Assembly: GCA_021018995.1 (NCBI GenBank)
Contig: CM037584.1
Coordinates: 46,823,811-46,887,810, forward strand
Direction of reading: 5' to 3'
DNA: 64,000 bases
From: Chloranthus sessilifolius
Lineage: Eukaryota > Streptophyta > Magnoliopsida > Chloranthales > Chloranthaceae
In this document: one piece after another, positions 1 through 12,139 of the stretch
Numbering within the stretch: position 1 is the stretch's first letter
Layout: every line of letters starts with the position of its first letter
The notes under the pieces: model-generated
What the model was told of the DNA's origin: nothing
Databases searched by the model: none
What the model saw: only the letters and a program-made list of their open reading frames with translations
Translations under genes and position numbers: made by a program

Positions 1-76
1 ATCTGAACCATTCGATTGGTGAACTTTAATATTGACCATTAAAAGAATAAGAACAATCATTAGTATTAGAGTGTAT

Positions 77-261
77 CAAGGATCAAAATTTCGGCCGAAA
101 TGACCGAAATTTCGGTCCAAATTATTGGTTTCGGTCCTCATTGAAACGATAACTTGGATCGAAATTTCGGTCATATTTTGTATGGGATTGAAATTATCCG
201 CTGAAATTTCGGCCAAATTATCAGTTTTCGGCCGAAATTTTGGCCAATATTTTGATCCTCG
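77..261. mobile_element. hAT-like MITE, type A (TTTCGGCCGAAA interior), copy 1
   Basis: The ends are CAAGGATCAAAATTTCGG and the inverse of CGAGGATCAAAATATTGG. The exact 8-bp direct repeat GAGTGTAT flanks the element at 69-76 and 262-269, as expected for a hAT target duplication. The interior is made almost only of CCGAAATTTCGG-like palindromic units. There is no coding capacity; the short ORF on the - strand is repeat sequence. Confidence 0.85.
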
Positions 262-498
262 GAGTGTATAGATCGGATGGTTCAAATTTTCAATTAGTGT
301 GATTTTCAGTTCAACATCAGTTGAAGGTATGATCTATTGCTTTGATGTTATGTTGCAGCTGTGATTTTGATTTAGATGATTTCCTCATATTTATCACTTT
401 CATGGCTTGGAGCTACTATTTTAATTTGAATTGGCTTCAGTTGGAGTTTTATTAACGTTGTAAAAGTTAATTATTATTATTTTTTCTTATGGTGGCAG

Positions 499-570
499 TG
501 GGCAGGGATAGATCAGATATTCCGCGAGTTGCATAACAAATCAGACATACATTACCTTTTGTGCTTTTGA
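499..570 (+). other. Exon-like segment, unidentified
   Basis: A GGTGGCAG acceptor-like site is followed by 23 codons (beginning WAGIDQIFRELHNKSD) and a stop. The local composition is more coding-like than its surroundings. It could be the last exon of a gene lying left of the window or a captured exon fragment. I do not recognise the family, and without the upstream exons the call is weak. Confidence 0.2.
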
Positions 571-692
571 TCAATGAATTTAGTTGTGGCCTACTGTCCA
601 TAACTATATTAGTCATCCAGTTTTAGACAATTTTTTCTTTTAAGTTGGGATGCTAGATTGATGTGGTTTTTGGCTATCACCCCTGTAAGAAG

Positions 693-870
693 CATGGTTC
701 AAAATTTCGGCCGAAATTTGAAGATTTCGGCTGAAATGTTTCGATCCCCACCGAAACCGAAACGAAAACCCATAATTTCAGTAAATTTCGGTCCCCATTG
801 TAATTTTCGGCCGAAATTTCGGTTTCAGTCCAACCCGAAATCGAAACGAAATCCGAATTTTTGAACCTTG
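693..870. mobile_element. hAT-like MITE, type A, copy 2
   Basis: Starts CATGGTTCAAAATTTCGG and ends with the inverse of CAAGGTTCAAAAATTCGG. The exact 8-bp duplication GTAAGAAG lies at 685-692 and 871-878. The interior consists of ACCGAAACGAAA and TTTCGGCCGAAA units. The ORFs on both strands here are repeat sequence, not genes. Confidence 0.87.
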
Positions 871-1213
871 GTAAGAAGTGCCTGGTGATTGCACTTTTCA
901 AGTAGATTGATTTCATTAATGCCCATAGTTCAACTTTGTCCATTCCATTTCAAAACTCTAATTTCTTGAGGCCGAGAATTATGAAATGTGCTTTCATAAC
1001 ACAATTGAAACAAATAAAGTACCACCTCTAACCTTAGTTGAAGTCGAATCCTGTTACATCATTCATCACACAAAATAGAGAGGATCTCATTGAATGTTTT
1101 CATCTACTTGCTTAGAATCTGAAGTGTGTTTAAAATTGTTTAATTCAATTTTCTTTATGAAAGGCCTTCAATAGTAATTTTTATATAACCAATCTGATCA
1201 AGAGCTTGCAATA

Positions 1214-1546
1214 CATAGATCAAAATCTCGGAATTCCGGGACGCATCGTCCAAGTCCTCTGGACGATATGTACTGCTATATCGGCCGATACATTCAATGT
1301 ATTGCCGATACATTGAATGTATTGGCCTGGTACAAGTATTTTTTTTTTTGTTCTGAATCTACGGATATCCATTTTGAAGTCACAGACACCCGTTCTTAAA
1401 TTTTATTTGAAATTATTGGATGATACATTGCCTGTATAAGATGATAACTTAAGTGTTTTTTGGGGTGCCCGATAAATATTTTATTTATCATATTGGGCAC
1501 CCCTGAAACTGATTCGTATCGGTTTCGTCCGATATTTTGATCCATG
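1214..1546. mobile_element. hAT-like MITE, type B (ATCGGCCGATAC interior), copy 1
   Basis: Starts CATAGATCAAAATCTCGG and ends GATATTTTGATCCATG. The exact 8-bp duplication TTGCAATA lies at 1206-1213 and 1547-1554. The interior has CCGATACATTGAATGTAT-type units plus a central stretch that is not palindromic. It shares the outer GATCAAAAT box with type A but not the interior. Confidence 0.85.
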
Positions 1547-4500
1547 TTGCAATACCTTATTGTTTTAGTTAATCTCTTATGTCACATACATGCCGTAATT
1601 TTGGAATATGCTTTTCGTTCTATTACAAAAGGACCAAGTAAGGTGCAAGTTAGCAAAGCCTCCCTAAAAATCAAAACCTCCTCTTTTTGCATTTCCTCCC
1701 ATCCCGTTAACTCAATAGTCAAGACTCATACCATTTCTACAAAGTCTTTTCTTTTTGGGTGTTTCTTGGTTTTATGCTACATCCCTACGATAACGTTCAC
1801 CACCAGATCTTCATTGTCTCACAAGAAATCAAATGGGCGTACCATCATGATCTGCTATAGACTTGTAATATGTTCATGGTAATTTAAGTTGTTTTTTATT
1901 TTTTAATTTCTACATGAGGGGTTGTAGGGGGTTTATTTTTTTATGTTTTTATCTGGGATCATTCTTGATGATAGGTTGTGATTGATTTTTATTTTTATTA
2001 TTTATTCTAGGGGTTTGATGTCTGAGTATTTTTGAATTATAATAATTACCATTCTATTGTTGACTTTAATTTATAAATCTTCAAATGCTTGTTTGATATT
2101 TGAATTATAAGATAAACAGAATTGTTTGCTTGATGTCTTTGCTTTCTTTATAAATAATAAATGAAGAGAAAAACATATGTTATAGATTTTAAATTTGTCG
2201 TTTTTGCTTGTAGCTTTTCATGCTCTGGCCCTATACTCTTTATATATTATTTTTGAATGATTGTATATCTAAAGGAAGCCATTACTTGCACACACAAAGT
2301 TGGCCCTTGCACACAAATTAAAAGAAAGACATAGTATTTTGAGGATCTATGCAATGTGGAAACACCATCTAAGTCATCTAATTTAAAGGTCATGATCTAA
2401 AGATCCTTAGTGCAAAAGATTGACATGAAAAATGATGACTATCATTTGATTCAAAACAGTCAATCATCAAATTAGATGATGCCCTTTGACTGAATTGAAT
2501 CATATGACAAAGATCATGTTTATTGCCAACTTTTGCCTCTAATATCCACCCCTTACATGAAAAGTTAGGTATGGTAAACACTAGGACAACCTAGATTATA
2601 TTTCCTTCTGACTCTTATATTTTTACTCTTAAATTTTATTTATATAAAAAATAAATTAATTTAGTGATTAATAGAAGCAGAGCTATTGCGTATCAGTTTT
2701 GAATAGTTTTATTTTATATTTGAGCTATTAGAAGTATAACACTATTATTCTTGTCATTTTTTATGGCAGATGTAACTCGATCTCAACCATTATTGATAGG
2801 GTAAAGAATACTTTGTTAGTATTGAATGACTGTCAACAGAGTTCTAAGGGTGGTCTCTGGAGGAAGTTGATGAATATTGGCCTAGTTTAGGTATGACTGC
2901 TTGGTAAACTTTTTTGGCATTTGGTCTGAGGCCATTTTTTATAAATTTGTTTTTAGTTTAAGCTTCTTGCATAGCTTTTTGATTATTTGTCTATGTGAAC
3001 TATTAGGGGTATAGGATTATTATTAATGTCTTTCTAATAGTTTTTTTAGAGGAATGATCAATCACACTATTAAATGTATAGCCCTTTCTCTCGTGTCATA
3101 TATAAATTATACTATGCATAATGCTAGGGTCTTGTACATATTACAAATAGTTATTTATCCTAGAAGAGAATATTTTTCTTGTGGGTGTATGACATAAGTG
3201 CGAATTTTACGTTGATTATATTACAAATTGCAAGCTTAGTTTATTGCTTTTGTGTTTTATTAAAAGATTGCCCCAATATTTGTTTAATCCCTACATTGGA
3301 GGTGCGCCATATTTTGTACTTGGTTTCACCTAAGGGAGTCTGTCCGTCTTTAGTAAATATATAGTCAAGATGTAGTATTCTACATTTAGGAGCTTAAATG
3401 ATTTAGACTGCTATATACCTATTTGTTTGATAGAATAATTCTTATTTGTCCAACATTTTATTCTGATAGAATAAAAATTATTCTATTAGAATCGTAAGAT
3501 TACTATATAGTCTACAATGGTTTTTGAAGAGGATCTACAATAGTTATTGAGAAAGTTATAGAATCTTTAGAATTACTGTAGAATATGTGGAATTAGCTTT
3601 GACAGGACTGGATGCATTAAGGTGCCTCATAGCCATCCTGACTTAATGATATCGGTTGGGAGCTAGAGTCGTCCTCTTTAGATTTTATTTAAACAATTTT
3701 ATAAAATATAAATAATTGTTCAAAATGAAACAATTCAAGGATTGTAATTACTGGTAGAGTTGCAGACTATGGGTGTTTTATTGGATGCAGTTACTGGTAA
3801 AGAATAGAACATATTGTAGGGTTAAGTTCTTATCACAGTTTGATTTTGCTTCATAGTATAGACGAAAAGTTATTGGAGACTCATCCACTGTTATTATTGT
3901 TTGTGATTGTGAAAGGATTTTGGTTTCAAGTTTTAGTTGTTTCGAGCTATATATATCTAACCTTTATTACAAAAATGGAAAGCAACAAGACAAATTTGGT
4001 ACTTGTTGATTCCTTTCCAGTAAAAGAATATGCTTCCATTCTATTAGAAATGACAAAAATTAAGTGCAAGATAGTGAAACTCAGGCCCAAATTAGCAAAT
4101 CCAATTAGGTGCAAGTTAGCAAAACTCATGTGTATGTTAGCAAAATTTAGTTAGTTTAAAAGTTTTTACCTCTAACAACACACCCCAGAAAACGCTAGGT
4201 TCAATGTAGGTAGCAAATCCCTTCTGAATATCAAATATGGCGGTTGTCATGAAAACAAAGGCATTCAAGAGGTGACCGTACAAAGATTTGTTTCGAGCAT
4301 CTTTCAAGAAGGATTTCTGTTTTGTTGGCGTCTTCTATCTATGAGCGATGAACAGTTGTGTTCGCTGTTGTCTGAACTGACCACCAGGTATGAATCCTTT
4401 ACATCCAATGGTTTTAAACTCAGTTAATCCAAGATGGAGGTTGGTAGTTGAAGAAATTGTGAAGCTGTGGCTTCATTGAAAGAGTTTTTTAGGATATTAT

Positions 4501-4724
4501 CAGGGTTTTAAGATTTTAATGTTTTCTTTTTGAGGTTTTTAGTGAGGGTTCTCACACAATTTTTTTTGTTTATAGGGATTTTGGGTTCTTCAAAATTTTT
4601 TATTTTATTTTTTCTCTTTTTCAACTTTTTAAGGATTTTTTCTACCGATCTTAGGGGTTTTTATGTATATCTTTTTACTTTATTTTTTCTTTTGGTGGTC
4701 ACTTGGATAAGCTTAGGCTATTAT
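1547..4724. other. AT-rich intergenic DNA, no gene seen
   Basis: About 3.2 kb of AT-rich sequence. The ORFs of 60-112 codons (1544-1882, 2390-2581, 3179-3364, 3840-4154) are of low complexity, have no recognisable motif and no exon-type splice context. A short phrase like GGTGCAAGTTAGCAAA recurs near 1640 and at 4085-4145, suggesting an old local repeat. I see no RNA gene or transposon ends. Confidence 0.6.
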
Positions 4725-4949
4725 CAAAACCGGCCTTGAGGGCCCCCAAATCTAATTTTTTTTTTTTAATAGGCTTTTATATGAGCAAAAATTTTTAGAG
4801 GGGCCCCACCCAGTTGACAAGGGCCCAGTTAACAGGTTGCCAGGTTGGGTCGGTCCACCGCCCACTTAACGAAAAGAAAAAAATAAAAGAATTAAAACCC
4901 TAGCTATCTCCCAAATCCCAATCGCCTCCTCCCCAGCTCCCCTATTCTC

Positions 4950-4973
4950 CTCTCTCTCTCTCTCTCTCTCTCT
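4950..4973. repeat. (CT)n microsatellite
   Basis: A run of CT dinucleotides inside the 5' part of the hAT element, in a stretch richer in G and C than its surroundings that could be a decayed leader region. Confidence 0.85.
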
Positions 4974-5709
4974 CGGCTTCACACGGTCACACCACCAGGT
5001 CCACCACTGCGGCGACGCAGCCCCATCCTCGTTATCTCTTGGCTTCACACCACCACTAAGGCGGCGCAGGCGCAGCCCCACCCTCGCTCTATTTGTCGGC
5101 CCCTCCCTTCATCATACTGCTTCAAATAGGCCCTCTTTTAGGCCTTCCTTTGTACCCGCCATTCCTTTCTTGCCCAAAGAAACAGGGGTTTCAGGTTTGT
5201 TTACTATTTATTATCTCATTTATTTATTTTTTTTCATTTCCCATTTTCCATTTTTTATCCAAGAGGATTCTCTTAGAGTTTCACTAGCGTTATTCACATT
5301 CTAATCCAAACCCTTCATTATTTTGATTTTGTTTTTGTTTTAATTTTTAATTTTTGCATATAATATTCTAATGCAAATGCATATGATCAGAGGTGAGTTG
5401 GAGCTAACTGCTAGGTGATGTATAGAAGTTATCCACTTACTTGAGACCTATTCAGCTATTCTAAGTGTAAATGGCTAAAAAATTATGCTGCTTATGACCC
5501 GTTTGTGAAATTCCCTAAGACAAAGTCTACATGCTATTGTAGTTTTTCTTCCAAGTTCCAAGGCATAGTTTATTTAAACCTTCTAAGGTCTGCAGTCCAT
5601 TGAGACCATTGAGAGAGTTAACTATTTATAACGTAGTGTGGTGGTTTTGATAACACATTTCTATTCTTTTGGTTGGTGACCCCATAGTGCCGCAATTTAC
5701 CTAAATTGA

Positions 5710-5752
5710 GTTTTGGTTTCGGTGGGGAGTGAAGCCGAAATTTTGAACCATG
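5710..5752. mobile_element. Truncated type A MITE end
   Basis: Only one terminus is present: a short stretch with GGTTTCGGTGGGGA ending CCGAAATTTTGAACCATG, identical in form to the right end of the type A elements. The opposite end is missing and no flanking duplication is found. It lies inside the hAT element. Confidence 0.55.
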
Positions 5753-6612
5753 ATTCTCACACTCTAATACTGGCATACCAATAGTACGCAAATCTTATAG
5801 TGTTTGAGCTGCTGAAAGAAATGGCATGTGCCAAGAAAATGGGTATCAGAAGAAGAAAGAGGGGATGCATTTACCCAGTGCATGTACCCACCAACTTACC
5901 CCCACCCCATTGTAAATGTAAGAGATGAAAAATCCAAGGCACATAGGAGCCAATGAGATCAGTTTTTTAACACAGATGAAATGTTTTTCAATGGATTTGC
6001 TTGTCTCAATTACATTTCCCATAAGAAAAGAGAGGCATAGATAGATGATATGAATCTTGCAACACTAGTGATGCGCACCTCATTTGGACCCATTTATGAC
6101 CCATTTGATCTGCCACCTTCATCAATAGCTACACAAGCTTCTGGTTCATGTCACCAAGTCACTTCATTAAAAAAATAAAAATCTTGTTAAAGATCTCCTA
6201 GATTAATCTATTTTTTGGGAGAAAAATCAACTAGTGATAAGGTTTTTGGGATCTAGAATATACTGTTGCAATTTCAATGCTGGAACAAGTAAAACTTGGC
6301 CAATTAGCTTCTCATGATTCGTCTTACTGAACATTGAATGAGTAAATTTTTTATCATTCATCTTATATTTCTTTATGGTTATAATTGCTGTGAGGAAGAG
6401 TTTTAGGAAGTCTTTTCATCATTGTGTAATGAGGCTGATTACCCTTTTTTTGGAGGTTGATTTCCCCCCTTTTGGGATATAAGTGTTATGGTAATTTACT
6501 TGGCAACCTGCAGCTCTAGTAAAGAATTTTTGGGTGTTGCTTTGGGCATTATAGCATTAGTTGATGACTTGAGTATTGGTCTAGCCTGAATATGCTTCTT
6601 TTTCTACCAATC

Positions 6613-6678
6613 TATTGGAGGACACTTTCCGTCTATGCTTCTGGCTTCTAATATTGGAGGACACTTTCCGTCTATGCT
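6613..6678. repeat. Two-copy tandem repeat, 27-bp core
   Basis: The unit beginning TATTGGAGGACACTTTCCGT occurs at 6613-6639 and again at 6652-6678, separated by 12 bp. It is non-coding and inside the hAT element. Confidence 0.75.
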
Positions 6679-6739
6679 CCTTGATTTTTCGATTAGCAGG
6701 ACATCCTGGTTTGTGAACAAAAGGTTACTATAATGGCTT

Positions 6740-7050
6740 CTACTTTAAATTTGTCGAGTGATCGAGCCCCATTCTTGCAATCATGCTTTCAGGGCAGTAT
6801 ATTACATCTGTTTTGGCGACCTCTACTTCATCTCCTTATTTATGTCGGAAAATTGATGCAAGGGCTACTAACCATATGACTAGAGACCCTCAGGAGTATT
6901 CATAGTACTCTCCACCATCATCATCTGCTCATATCCGATTAATTGACGGTTCATCTACTCCTATTATGGGGTGGGAACTATTCTGGTATCATCTCCGTTT
7001 TCATTGTCCCGTGTACTTCATGTTCCTCATCTATTAATCTTTTTTTAGTT
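6740..7050 (+). mobile_element. Small Ty1/Copia fossil fragment (gag-protease region)
   Basis: A short + strand stretch resembles the Copia polyprotein around the protease: an ATNHMT motif followed by a DGS stretch and an LHVPHL end. No LTRs and no other parts are present. It is a broken remnant inside the hAT element. Confidence 0.5.
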
Positions 7051-7488
7051 ATTAGTCTTTCTAAGCAATTCATATTATATATCTATATATAGATAGATAG
7101 ATAGATAGATAAAATGTGATCACTAGTTCTAGCTAAGTTAGAGGTTAGAGGAAAGTTGTGATTTGGTGCTTTGATCCATGATTTGTATGAACCATAATTT
7201 CGGTATTTTGATCCATAATTTGTAGTGACAATCTAATCATTTTGTCCTCAAAGTTGAACGGTTTGGTTTGGTTTGGTTTGAACATTTAGAAACCAATTAA
7301 TTGCAAGTTTCTTCAACAAGATCTTGTCTCTATTAAATCTACATTGTAAAATTTTTTTCTTTATTTATATAAAGTTTAGGATGGACAAATAGATTATATA
7401 TATTTTGAAGAAATCATTTTATATGGTGTTAGCGACTTACCCTTGTCTCAAACTTGTGTTTGTAGGTTAGAAACCCCATATTCAAATC

Positions 7489-9963
7489 ATGTCTAATAGA
7501 AGTTATCCGTCTGGAGTTGAGAAAAGAAAGAAGCAAAAGATAGAAAAACTTTTCAGTCTCAAGCAGGAGCTATTTACAATTTTTTTGGAAGTAGTAAACA
7601 AACAGAAATTGTGAATACTAATGAAAAAGAACATGAGCTCAAAAACTTGAGCAATAACGAAGAAGACGACGAGAATGAAGAACATGAAGACAAAGACTTG
7701 ATGAATGAAGGGGAAGATGACAATGAAGAAGAAAATATAAATGAGAATGACTATAAAGAATATTGGCCTTTAAATATTTATGATCCGGCCAATTGGAACA
7801 ATGTCCAACAGAGTCTTAGAGACTTTTTAGTGGAGAAGGGTCCTTTGAGAGATAATAATGATAATTTTTCGAAAAATATTCATGGTAGGAAATTCCCGTC
7901 TTCCCATTACATGAGACAATTAGCAAATGGAGAAAAGAAGGATTGGAAATGGTTAGTATATTCATATACAAGCCAAAGAGCTTATTGTTTCAATTGCAAA
8001 TTATTTTTCATAGAAGGCATAACTACTCAATTGGCTAAAGAAGGATTGAATGATTGGAAGAATCTCAGCGAAAGATTGAAATGTCACGAAAGGACTAATG
8101 AGCATAGTACCGGTATGAGCAAATGGATTGAGTTGAGTTTGAGATTGGGGATAGAGTTGAGTTTGAGTTGGTAAGAGGTCCAAGAAAAAATAAAAAAAGA
8201 GGAGCATTGGAAACAAGTATTAATAAAGATTGTTTCTATCGTAAAAGCTCTTGCATCTAAGAATATAATATTTCGAGGGGATAATGAAAAGATTTATCAA
8301 GAGAGGAATGAAATCTTTTTAGGTATAGTTGAAATGATAGCCGAATTTGATCCAATAATGCAGGAACACCTTCGACGAGTCTAAAACAAAGAAATCCATT
8401 ATCATTATCTAAGTCACAAAATTCAGAATGAGTTGATACAATTGATGGGAGATGCGATCAAAAGTAAGATTATTCAGAAAATCAAGGTAGCGAAATATTA
8501 TTTAATAATACTTGATTGCACTCTAGATATTAGCCATAAAGAACAAATGTCTCTTGTTATATGATGTGTTGATGAGTCTACAAGTCAAATACAAGTTAAA
8601 GAGTTCTTTCCAGAATTCTTGAAAGTCAATGATACTTCTGGGCAGGGGCTTTTTGATGTTCTTGTAGGAGTTTTGAAGACTCTTGGACTCGATATTGATG
8701 ATATAAGAGGACATAGATATGACAATAGCTCTAATATGAAAGGAAAACACAAAGGTGTATAGAAAAAATTACTTGAAATAAATCCTAGAGCATTCTACAC
8801 GCTGTGGCTGTCATAGTCTAAACCTTGCACTTTCTGATATGGCGAACTTTTGTCCTAAAGCTTTAACATTTTTCGGGGTGGTACAACGTATATACATACT
8901 GTTTTCATCATCTCCAAAGCGATGACAAATTTTAATGGATAATATCAAAGGTTTCACAGTTAAGGGGCTATCACAAACACGTTGGGAGAGTCGTGTTCAA
9001 GGTGTTAAAGCAATAAGATATCAAGTTCCAGAAATAAGAGATACTCTCCGTATCCTAGCAGAGTCTACCTGTGAAAATGACGGCAAAAGTTCTAGTGAAG
9101 CACATTCTCTCGCAACAAATGAACTTGAGAGTTATGAGTTCTTAGTAGCTATGACTATTTGACACAATGTATTGTTTGCTATCAATACTGTTTGCAAGTT
9201 TCTTCAACAAGAAAGTATGAATATTAGTATTGCTATTCAACAATTAGAAGGACTCATTACCTATTTTAAAAGATTATAGGAAAAATGGATTCATGGAGGC
9301 CCTAATTGGAGCTAATGAAATTGCGATTGAAATGGGGATCGAGCCTATATTTCGTGAAAAGCGCATTGTTCGAAGAAAGAAACAGTTTGATGAGAATGCA
9401 AGTGAAGAAGTGTCACAATCTGTTGAAGAATCTTTCATAATTAATTACTTCATATATTGTTGATCAAAGCCTTTCATCACTTGAGCATAGATTTGAGCAA
9501 TTTAAAACATATGAGCAGCATTTTGGGCTTTTGTTTGATTTGAAGAAGTTAAGTTTGGTTAGTGATGAATGTTTGAAGACTTTTTGCATAAATCTTGAGC
9601 ATGTTTTCAAACATGAAGAGCATATTGATATTGATGGGCTAGATTTATCTTCAGAATTGAAAGTCTTGAAAGATACTTTGCTAAAAGAAGTAAAACACCG
9701 ATTGAAGTGCTGAACTATTTGAAGCAAATGGATGGTTGTTACCCAAATATTTGGATTACTTATAGGATACTGTTGACTATACCAGTTGCAGTTGCCTCTG
9801 GTGGAAGAAGTTTTTCAAAACTGAAGTTGATCAAATCATATCTTCGATGTCACAAGAGCGATTAAATGGATTAGCTATATTATCCATTGAGAATGATATG
9901 GTGAATAATATTGACAATACAACTTTAATCAGCGATTTTGCAATTAAAAATGCGAGAAGATAA
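7489..9963 (+). pseudogene. hAT transposase pseudogene (TTF-type zinc finger, DUF4371, hAT C-terminus)
   Basis: The order of parts matches plant transposases annotated as zinc-finger MYM-type 1-like or DUF4371 proteins. There is a lysine-rich start at the ATG at 7489, then an acidic stretch (7611-7770). A TTF-type zinc-finger block with YCFNCKLF and CHERTNEH follows at about 7980-8110. The DUF4371 core has [13 protein letters not shown] near 8510 and GHRYDNSSNM near 8710. An SQTRWESRV block lies near 8970, and the C-terminal dimerisation region with VAVASGGRSFSKLK lies near 9790. A family member would be about 750-800 residues in one frame; here the frame changes and stops interrupt it several times, so no full-length product is possible. 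The longest open piece is 187 codons at 7611-8174. It sits inside the matching terminal repeats of the hAT element. Confidence 0.85.
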
Positions 9964-10451
9964 ATATTTAAATGAACTCTTTTAGGTAATTGCATAATAT
10001 AAATAATATTTTTTCATTTATGTTTATGTTTTTTTAGAACACAAGATCTTATTTTTTTTCTTTTTGAATGCAGATGAATAAGTTCAGAGATGCCAAAAAG
10101 TTATTGCTTAAGTTACTCGATCCATTGGATACGTTCTACTATTTAGTTTTACTCTTTTTGTATTACATTTTCTTTTGATATATACTTTCATTATATTGTT
10201 AGTTGCATTTTCAAATTATACGTAGTTGAATGGAATATACAGATATATCTAATTTAAGAATATGAGTATTGTTTTATTTGTCAAAAAAATATTTGTTGCG
10301 AATATGTTTTTTTCAAAGTTATATGAAAGAAGGGCCCCATTTTAGGAACTCGCCTTGGGCCCCTAAAATCACAGGGCCGGCCCTGGCCGTTATTGTTGAA
10401 TGATGAACACGAAAAGAAAGAGGCTCATGTTAGCACAGGAAAGGAACTCGT

Positions 10452-10560
10452 AGGCATGACAAACTGATCTACTTTTCCCATGTATGGGCATTCCTCTATA
10501 CAAGCCTACAAACTGATCTACTTTTCCCATGCATGGGCATTCATCTATACAAGCCTACTA
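10452..10560. repeat. Tandem duplication, ~50 bp x2
   Basis: The unit containing ACTGATCTACTTTTCCCATG and ending ATACAAGCCTAC is present twice in direct succession with only a few changes. It is just outside the right end of the hAT element and non-coding. Confidence 0.8.
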
Positions 10561-10575
10561 GAGTATTAATCTTAT

Positions 10576-11068
10576 GTATTCTTTTTTTATTTATTTATAA
10601 TTTTACATTTTTATATTCATTTATCTCAGTACAGTAATGGCAGTAATTGATGTAGGGACCATTTATTTTCTGCAAAAGCTTACAAAAGGAAAATAAATAT
10701 TTTCCAAGGATTTTTATCTAACAAAATATTGGACACTTTCCTCGATGGGTGTTCCGACAAGAGATGACATGCTACAAATGGTTACAATGGAATCTTGATG
10801 AAATTAAATTATTTATAATATTTTCCTCCATGGGTATTCTTTTTTTATTTATTTATAATTTTACATTTTTATATTCATTTATCTCAGTACACTAATGGCA
10901 GTAATTGATGTAGGGACCATTTATTTTCTGCAAAAGCTTACAAAAGGAAAATAAATATTTTTCAAGGATTTTTATCTAGCAAGATATTGGACACTTTCCT
11001 CGATGGGTGTTCCGACAAGAGATGACATGCTACAAATGGTTACAATGGAATCTTGATGAAATTAAATT
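10576..11068. repeat. Recent direct duplication, 235-bp unit x2 (period 258 bp)
   Basis: Unit 1 (10576-10810) and unit 2 (10834-11068) differ by only a handful of bases, with a 23-bp spacer (TTTATAATATTTTCCTCCAT region). The unit is non-coding. The low divergence points to a recent local duplication, younger than most elements here. Confidence 0.88.
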
Positions 11069-11960
11069 TTGTTTTTCATATGGCATTTGTAATCTTTTCA
11101 TGTTCTTGATTATTTTCCTCATTGTACAATTAATGAAATGAAATTCTTAATAATATACAAGTTGTTCATAAAAACATGTATAGATGGCATATGATCAACA
11201 AGGCGAGCTTTTAGGTTCTCTGGCAAAGACAAATGCATCTAGCATTCAGATACAATGAATTGGCCTAAAAGCTCTTATTCCCTTATTTGTTTTTAGAAAT
11301 TGGGCTAATTAGTTTAGTTATTGAATTTAATTAATTTTTTATTATGTGTATTTTGCTGCGTTAAGTTGCTAGCGGGTGAAAGCAGTACACTTATTCCAGA
11401 GTTCATCACAGGATTATACTTGAGATATTTTTAACTCATATATTCTAGAGAATGCATTCTTTTATTGTTATGTGATCATCTCTAGTCTCTTTCATCAATA
11501 GTTGATAGCCTCCACTGGCAAACTTTTAGGTCAGGTGGTACCATATGACACCTATTTAATATGGTTTATCCATTGTTGTACGTCGGGGACCCATTAACTC
11601 CAATTTAGTTTCATATGAGAAACGACATATCTAACAAAAGTTTTTATATTTTCTGAAACAAAATTGGTGTCCAGTTGGTGCACTCAAGTGCATCGCATCG
11701 CACGTGCAGGGTCCATTAGTGTGTGTGTGTATATATATATATATATCCGCCTCAAATTGAATAATGTAGAAATTTGAGGATTTTTAATATATAATACTAA
11801 GGAAAGGGCGGAGTTCTCAAATTTAGTTTTCTAGTCTAAACTTCAGCAGCTTAAAGAAAAGTTTGTCTTGGGCCCTCTGGTTCCGAAATGTTAACTGAAC
11901 AATTGGATCTCATTCAAAAGGAGAATCATTTGAAGTAAAGAGCTCTAGTAGTATGTGTCG
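11069..11960. other. Intergenic, no gene seen
   Basis: AT-rich with no supported ORF. A (GT)n(AT)n microsatellite lies at about 11718-11745. A CATCGCATCGCACGTGCAG stretch stands out as GC-richer, but I cannot assign it. Confidence 0.5.
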
Positions 11961-12001
11961 TTGGATCCTGGACCAGCAAAGAACCTTGGTCCAGGATCCA
12001 A
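11961..12001. repeat. Perfect 15-bp-arm hairpin
   Basis: TTGGATCCTGGACCA is followed, after an 11-nt loop, by its exact reverse complement TGGTCCAGGATCCAA. A perfect 15-bp stem is unusual in this decayed DNA. It may be the remains of a short inverted-repeat element or a replication slippage product. No flanking duplication was seen. Confidence 0.8.
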
Positions 12002-12139
12002 TAATAAGGTATTACTTAGGTAGATACAAAAATAGCTTGCAATTAAAATTCTCTTTTAAAACCTAAACATAAAAAGTTAAAATGCAGAAACTAGAAAATA
12101 AGGGATAAACTTTAAAACTTAAAACAAGCAAAAAGTCAA

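Larger units (their letters stand above)
4725..10385 (+). mobile_element. Decayed autonomous-type hAT transposon
   Basis: The left end CAAAACCGGCCTTGAGGGC at 4725 is the imperfect inverse of the right end, which reads inward CAGGGCCGGCCCTGTGA from 10385. Both ends continue into GGGGCCC-rich subterminal sequence. The flanks GCTATTAT (4717-4724) and GCCGTTAT (10386-10393) match at 6 of 8 positions, a decayed 8-bp hAT target duplication. The broken transposase gene lies at 7489-9963. The element also carries a (CT)n tract, a truncated type A MITE and a small Copia fossil, so it has been inserted into and has aged in place. I infer it is immobile: the transposase frame is broken several times and the terminal repeats have diverged. 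Confidence 0.8.

Noticed and set aside
77-870. ORFs of 60-90 codons within the first kilobase
   Set aside because: They are the type A repeat read in different frames (NFGRNF and similar), not proteins.
1544-4154. Scattered 60-112-codon ORFs in AT-rich DNA
   Set aside because: Low complexity, no motif, no splice context and no matching frame on either side.
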